A stretch of DNA of 11,503 nucleotides from Deinococcus rhizophilus (GTDB lineage Bacteria; Deinococcota; Deinococci; Deinococcales; Deinococcaceae): positions 1,120 to 12,622 of the forward strand of contig NZ_JASNGB010000085.1 in assembly GCF_030271215.1 (NCBI RefSeq), given 5' to 3'. Shown piece by piece: positions 6,266 to 11,503 of the stretch. The notes below the pieces were generated by a model. That model had not been told where the DNA came from. It did no database searches and worked only from the letters and a program-made list of their open reading frames with translations. Within the stretch, counting starts at the first letter, position 1; each line of letters opens with the position of its first letter. The position numbers and the translations under genes are program-made.

Positions 6266-6287
6266 CTGCTCGTCACGTGGCGAGCAG
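6266..6287. promoter_or_regulatory. CACGTG palindrome, candidate parS (copy 2)
   Basis: TGCTCGTCACGTGGCGAGCA (6267-6286) differs by one base from the copy at 819-838. Complementarity extends by one more pair to 6266-6287. It fills the 25-bp gap between the convergent stops of parB (6262) and the metallo-hydrolase (6290-6288). As RNA it could form a 9-bp stem with an ACGT loop, but there is no T-tract on either side. The same element occurs where no gene ends, which favours a DNA-binding site, most simply for ParB. Confidence 0.55.
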
Positions 6288-6938
6288 TTACGCTTCTGGG
6301 TCCCGCTCCGCCCGCCGCTGCACTTGCTCGGGCGTCAAGGGAGCGCCGTGGCCCGGCAGCACCAGCCGGGGGGCGAGGTCCACGATGCGCCGCAGAGTCC
6401 GGACGGCCTCCTGCTGGTCGGCGTTATAGGCCGCGCGGGGCAGGTGCGCCCCGGCCGGGCCGCCCACCACCGCGTCCCCCGCCACGAGGACCCCGCCCCG
6501 CAGCAGCCCGATCTGCCCCGGCGTGTGGCCGGGCAGCGCGACCACCTCCCAGCCCATCACCTGCTGGCCGGGCCGGATGGACCCCAGGGCCCCCGCCGGG
6601 ACCTTGGGATGCAGGCGCGAGACCACCCGGCCAACCTGCGGACGGCCCGCCGGATACGGGAGGTCGTGCGCCTCGCCTGTCAGGTAGGGGTGTTCCGGGG
6701 CGTGGGCGAGCACCGGCAGCCCACGCCGCGCCGCGAAGGGCGCCCCGCCCGCGTGGTCGATGTGGTGGTGGGTCAGCACCACCGCGTCCGGCCGGAACCG
6801 CGCCAGCACCCAGGCTAGCCGGGGCAGGTGGGCCAGGGTGCCGGTATCCACCAGCAGCCGACCCTCCGGGCTGTCCAGCAGGTAGACGTTGGCGTAGAGG
6901 GGAAAACGCCGGACAGAGGGCGGCAGCGGCGGGGTCAC
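6288..6938 (-). CDS. Metallo-beta-lactamase-fold hydrolase (glyoxalase II-like)
   Basis: This is a 216-aa soluble MBL-fold metal-dependent hydrolase. All metal-binding motifs are present: THHHIDHAGG with H57, H59, D61 and H62; LPGHTPGQ with H138; AGDAV with D155; and LPGHG with H197. The N-terminal strand pair (NVYLLDSPEGRLLVDTG) is also typical. The substrate cannot be told; thioester, lactone or phosphodiester hydrolases share this pattern. The GTG start overlaps the stop of the upstream HAD-like gene (GTGA) and is preceded by GGAGGA (6948-6953) at 9-nt spacing. A longer reading to 7025 gives only low-complexity Gly/Arg residues and was rejected. The coupling suggests joint expression with the HAD-like gene. 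Confidence 0.88.
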   Translation of the reverse strand: MTPPLPPSVRRFPLYANVYLLDSPEGRLLVDTGTLAHLPRLAWVLARFRPDAVVLTHHHIDHAGGAPFAARRGLPVLAHAPEHPYLTGEAHDLPYPAGRPQVGRVVSRLHPKVPAGALGSIRPGQQVMGWEVVALPGHTPGQIGLLRGGVLVAGDAVVGGPAGAHLPRAAYNADQQEAVRTLRRIVDLAPRLVLPGHGAPLTPEQVQRRAERDPEA

Positions 6939-7654
6939 CCGAGGTCGTCCTCCGCCTGCCGCTCTGCCGCCTCCAGCGCCGAGCGCAGGACCCCGCCCCC
7001 CCCCGGCACGACCGCGTAGTCGCACAGGGCCAGGAAGGCCGCGTCGCCCGCCGCCGCGCTGACGCCCAGCCGCAGGGTGACGTCTTCAGGCAACTGGTTC
7101 AGCACATAGTTCACGGCGCTCTCGGGGTTGAGCTCGCGGGGAAGCACAATCAGCTCGGCGGGGTCCTCCAGCAGCCGCAGCTCGCCCGCGAAGGGCCCCT
7201 CCTCCAGCCATGCCCGCCACTCCCGCGCCGCTGCCGCCAGCGCCGGGGCCACCCCGTAGGGATGCCGCACGGTCACGCGCAGGGGCAGGCCACCGCGCTC
7301 ATGCAGCGCGGCCTCGGTGCCGAGTTGCCCCAGCATGCCGATGTGCTCCGCCGCCTGGTGCGCCAGCCGCAGGGCCTCCCCGCTCCCCGCCAGCGTCTCG
7401 CGGGTCAGGCGACGCCACGCCGGGTCCTCCTCGCCGTCCGGGGTCACGATCACGGCCCCGTGCCGCAGGATCTGCCAGGAGGTGAACAGGGCCGGGACCT
7501 CCAGCAGTTCCTCCTCGTCCATGCCGGTCACGGGAATCCACTCGGCCCCGGCGCTCAGCAGGTCCGCGAGCGCGGCGGGAGCCTCCGCTCGTCCGGGGTC
7601 GTCGGGACCGGAACGGATGAGGAGTCCGGCGGGATTGACGAAGGCCACGATCAT
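6935..7654 (-). CDS. HAD-like (Cof/sucrose-phosphatase-type) protein with degenerate active site
   Basis: The 239-aa protein is organised like HAD-IIB phosphatases. A first strand IVAFVNPAGLLI (2-13) stands where DxDGTL is expected. It is followed by WIPVTGMDEEEL, which resembles motif II, then a strand ILRHGAVIVTPDG resembling the 'nGa.i...g' segment, a cap region, and a late LRLGVSAAAGDAAFLALCDYAVVPGG resembling motif IV. The nucleophile and acid/base aspartates are replaced (N7 and A9), and the second motif IV acid is not evident. If the alignment is right, it cannot use the usual phosphoaspartate mechanism and may be a binding or regulatory protein. The ATG at 7654 is preferred over a GTG at 7663 because a TAGAGT -10 lies 7 nt before it. 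It overlaps the downstream MBL gene by 4 bp. The fold is inferred from motifs only. Confidence 0.6.
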   Translation of the reverse strand: MIVAFVNPAGLLIRSGPDDPGRAEAPAALADLLSAGAEWIPVTGMDEEELLEVPALFTSWQILRHGAVIVTPDGEEDPAWRRLTRETLAGSGEALRLAHQAAEHIGMLGQLGTEAALHERGGLPLRVTVRHPYGVAPALAAAAREWRAWLEEGPFAGELRLLEDPAELIVLPRELNPESAVNYVLNQLPEDVTLRLGVSAAAGDAAFLALCDYAVVPGGGGVLRSALEAAERQAEDDLG

Positions 7655-7661
7655 GGGGGGC

Positions 7662-7667
7662 ACTCTA
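7662..7667 (-). promoter_or_regulatory. Possible leaderless -10 for the HAD-like gene
   Basis: On the minus strand TAGAGT (7667 to 7662) is followed by 7 nt and then the ATG at 7654. No Shine-Dalgarno sequence is suitably placed. The -35 region, at the end of ppa, is not recognisable. The call rests on the shared TANNNT-to-ATG spacing seen at modA and ppa. Confidence 0.4.
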
Positions 7668-7687
7668 CGCCCCGCGCCCGCCTCCTC

Positions 7688-8239
7688 TCAGCGTGGGCGC
7701 GGGGCAGGGCGCTCCGGAAAGGCCGCCGCGTACCGCTCCATCCCCCGCCGCACCGCTGCCTCGGCCTCCTGCCGCCCGCCGATATGGGCGACCCGCACGT
7801 CCCGCTGCAACTGGTCCTGATAGACCTCGAAAAACCACTTGAAACGCTCCTGATCGTGCTCCGGCAGGTCCCCGAAGGTGTGGAAAGCCTCGCAGGACGG
7901 GTCGTCCACATGCACGCAGATCAGCTTGTCGTCGATCTGGCCCCGGTCCTCGAGCTTGACCACCCCGATGGGCCGCGCCCGCAACGCGGCGAGCGGCACG
8001 ACCGGATTCTGCATGACCACCAGCGCGTCCAGCGGATCGCCGTCCTCGTCCAGCGTGCGCGGCACGAAGCCGTAATGCGCCGGGTACGGCACCGGCGGCG
8101 TCAGGATGCGGTTGACGGCCAACACGCCGTACTCGCGGTCGAGTTCGTACTTGGTGGTGTCTCCACGCGGGACCTCGACCACCACGCGCAGCAGCGCGGG
8201 CGGGTTGTCGCCGGGGGGCAGGTCATGCCAGGGGTGCAT
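7688..8239 (-). CDS. ppa: Inorganic pyrophosphatase, family I
   Basis: The 183-aa cytosolic Mg-dependent enzyme hydrolyses pyrophosphate to two phosphates, pulling biosynthetic reactions forward. The N-terminal VVVEVPRGDTTKYELD (19-34) and the strand VPYPAHYGFVP (50-60) match the family. The signature DGDPLDA (66-72) carries the three metal-binding aspartates D66, D68 and D71. KLEDRGQIDDKLI and a C-terminal helix RFKWFFEVYQD follow as expected. Length is normal. The EVPRG start resembles Thermus-type enzymes more than the E. coli one. The ATG at 8239 lies 7 nt after a TATCCT -10 and lacks a ribosome-binding site. It begins 23 bp after livF ends. All catalytic features are intact. Confidence 0.95.
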   Translation of the reverse strand: MHPWHDLPPGDNPPALLRVVVEVPRGDTTKYELDREYGVLAVNRILTPPVPYPAHYGFVPRTLDEDGDPLDALVVMQNPVVPLAALRARPIGVVKLEDRGQIDDKLICVHVDDPSCEAFHTFGDLPEHDQERFKWFFEVYQDQLQRDVRVAHIGGRQEAEAAVRRGMERYAAAFPERPAPRPR

Positions 8240-8246
8240 GGGGCAG

Positions 8247-8252
8247 AGGATA
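8247..8252 (-). promoter_or_regulatory. Possible leaderless -10 for ppa
   Basis: On the minus strand TATCCT (8252 to 8247) lies 7 nt before the ppa ATG, in the 23-bp gap after livF. A clear -35 is not visible, since that position falls in the livF 3' end. It would allow ppa to be expressed apart from the liv operon. Confidence 0.4.
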
Positions 8253-8262
8253 GCGGTCCCCC

Positions 8263-8981
8263 CTACCCTCCCAGGTAGCTCGCCCCCAGCGACTTGTCGC
8301 GGGCCAGCTCGTGCGCGGGACCGCTGAGGCGCACCTGCCCGGTTTCCAGCACGTAGCCCCCGTCGCTGATGGCGAGGGAAGCGCGGGCATTCTGTTCCAC
8401 CAGCAGGACCGTCACCCCCTCGTCCCGCAGGGCCTGCACGATGCGCAGGATGTCGCGCACGATCAGGGGCGCGAGGCCCAGGCTGGGTTCGTCGAGCAGC
8501 AGCAGGCGGGGCCGCGCCATCAGCGCCCGGCCGATCGCCAGCATCTGCTGCTCGCCGCCGGAGAGGGTGCCCGCGAGCTGGCGGCGGCGTTCCAGCAGGC
8601 GCGGAAAACGGGCATACACGCCGTCCAGATCGGCCCGCCACCCACCCCGCCGCCGGGTGTAGGCCCCCAGTTGCAGGTTGTCCGCCACCGTCATGGACGC
8701 GAAGAGGTCCCGGCGCTCGGGGACCAGCGTGATGCCCCGCGCCACCCGCGTTTCCAGCGGCACGCCCCGCAGCGACTCGCCCGCGTACAGCACCTCGCCC
8801 GCCGAGGGGGTCAGCACGCCCATCACCGAGTTCATCAGCGTGGTCTTCCCCGCCCCGTTCGCCCCGATCACGCTGACGATGTGTCCGGCGGGTACCTCCA
8901 CACTCACGCCGCCCAGCGCCTCGATCCGGCCGTAGCGGGTGTGCAGACCCCGGACTTCCAGCAGGGGCGGTGTCCCCGGCG

Positions 8982-8985
<4 letters not shown>
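8263..8985 (-). CDS. livF: Branched-chain amino acid ABC transporter ATP-binding protein LivF
   Basis: The 240-aa cytoplasmic ATPase is one of two that power a LIV-type importer. Walker [10 protein letters not shown] is at 41-49, the ABC signature LSGGEQQ at 141-147, and Walker B LLLLDEP at 161-167, followed by the switch region [27 protein letters not shown] is typical of LivF and separates it from LivG. The ATG at 8985 overlaps the stop of the upstream fusion gene (ATGA) and has GGAGGAGG just before it. All ATPase motifs are intact. The transported substrate (Leu/Ile/Val, other amino acids, amides or urea) cannot be fixed without the binding protein. Confidence 0.93.

Positions 8986-11503
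<2,518 letters not shown>

Noticed and set aside
6266..6287. Bidirectional terminator between parB and the MBL gene
   Set aside because: There is no T-tract on either side, and an almost identical element occurs at 819 where no gene ends. A protein-binding site is preferred, though a terminator role is not excluded.

Overview
The window looks like part of a secondary replicon (chromid or megaplasmid) of a Deinococcus-type bacterium. Four things suggest this. Coding sequence is very GC-rich. Several genes have a TANNNT -10 element only 6-7 nt before the start codon, a leaderless layout common in Deinococcus. A Rep/ParA/ParB cassette sits behind an iteron array. The pyrophosphatase resembles Thermus-type enzymes. 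The genus is inferred, not proven.

Layout, left to right. At 1-698 (-) is the N-terminal part of a Wzz-type chain-length/polysaccharide co-polymerase protein that runs off the left edge. The intergenic region to 919 holds a perfect 20-bp CACGTG-centred palindrome and a clear promoter for modA. At 920-2516 (+) are modA and modB, the binding protein and permease of a molybdate/tungstate-type ABC importer, with no modC following. Their junction carries a perfect 14-bp tandem duplication. At 2517-3151 is a comparatively AT-rich non-coding region with eight copies of an invariant 18-bp iteron plus several inverted repeats; this is the likely replication origin. At 3152-6262 (+) lie the replication initiator, parA and parB, with parA and parB overlapping at GTGA. 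A near-copy of the upstream palindrome fills the 25-bp gap after parB.

From 6288 to the right edge everything is on the minus strand: a metallo-beta-lactamase-fold hydrolase, a HAD-like protein that has lost its catalytic aspartates, a family I inorganic pyrophosphatase (ppa), livF, a fused livM-livG permease-ATPase, and a partial livH. The three liv genes are joined by 4-bp ATGA overlaps and form a branched-chain amino-acid (LIV-type) importer without its binding protein in view.

How the parts work together: Rep probably binds the iterons and opens the adjacent AT-rich stretch. ParA and ParB probably segregate the replicon. The two CACGTG palindromes that bracket mod-ori-rep-par, 5.4 kb apart, are the best candidates for the ParB-bound centromere. 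They differ from canonical chromosomal parS outside the central hexamer. ParA also has an unusual Walker A motif. Together these may mark a divergent partition system.
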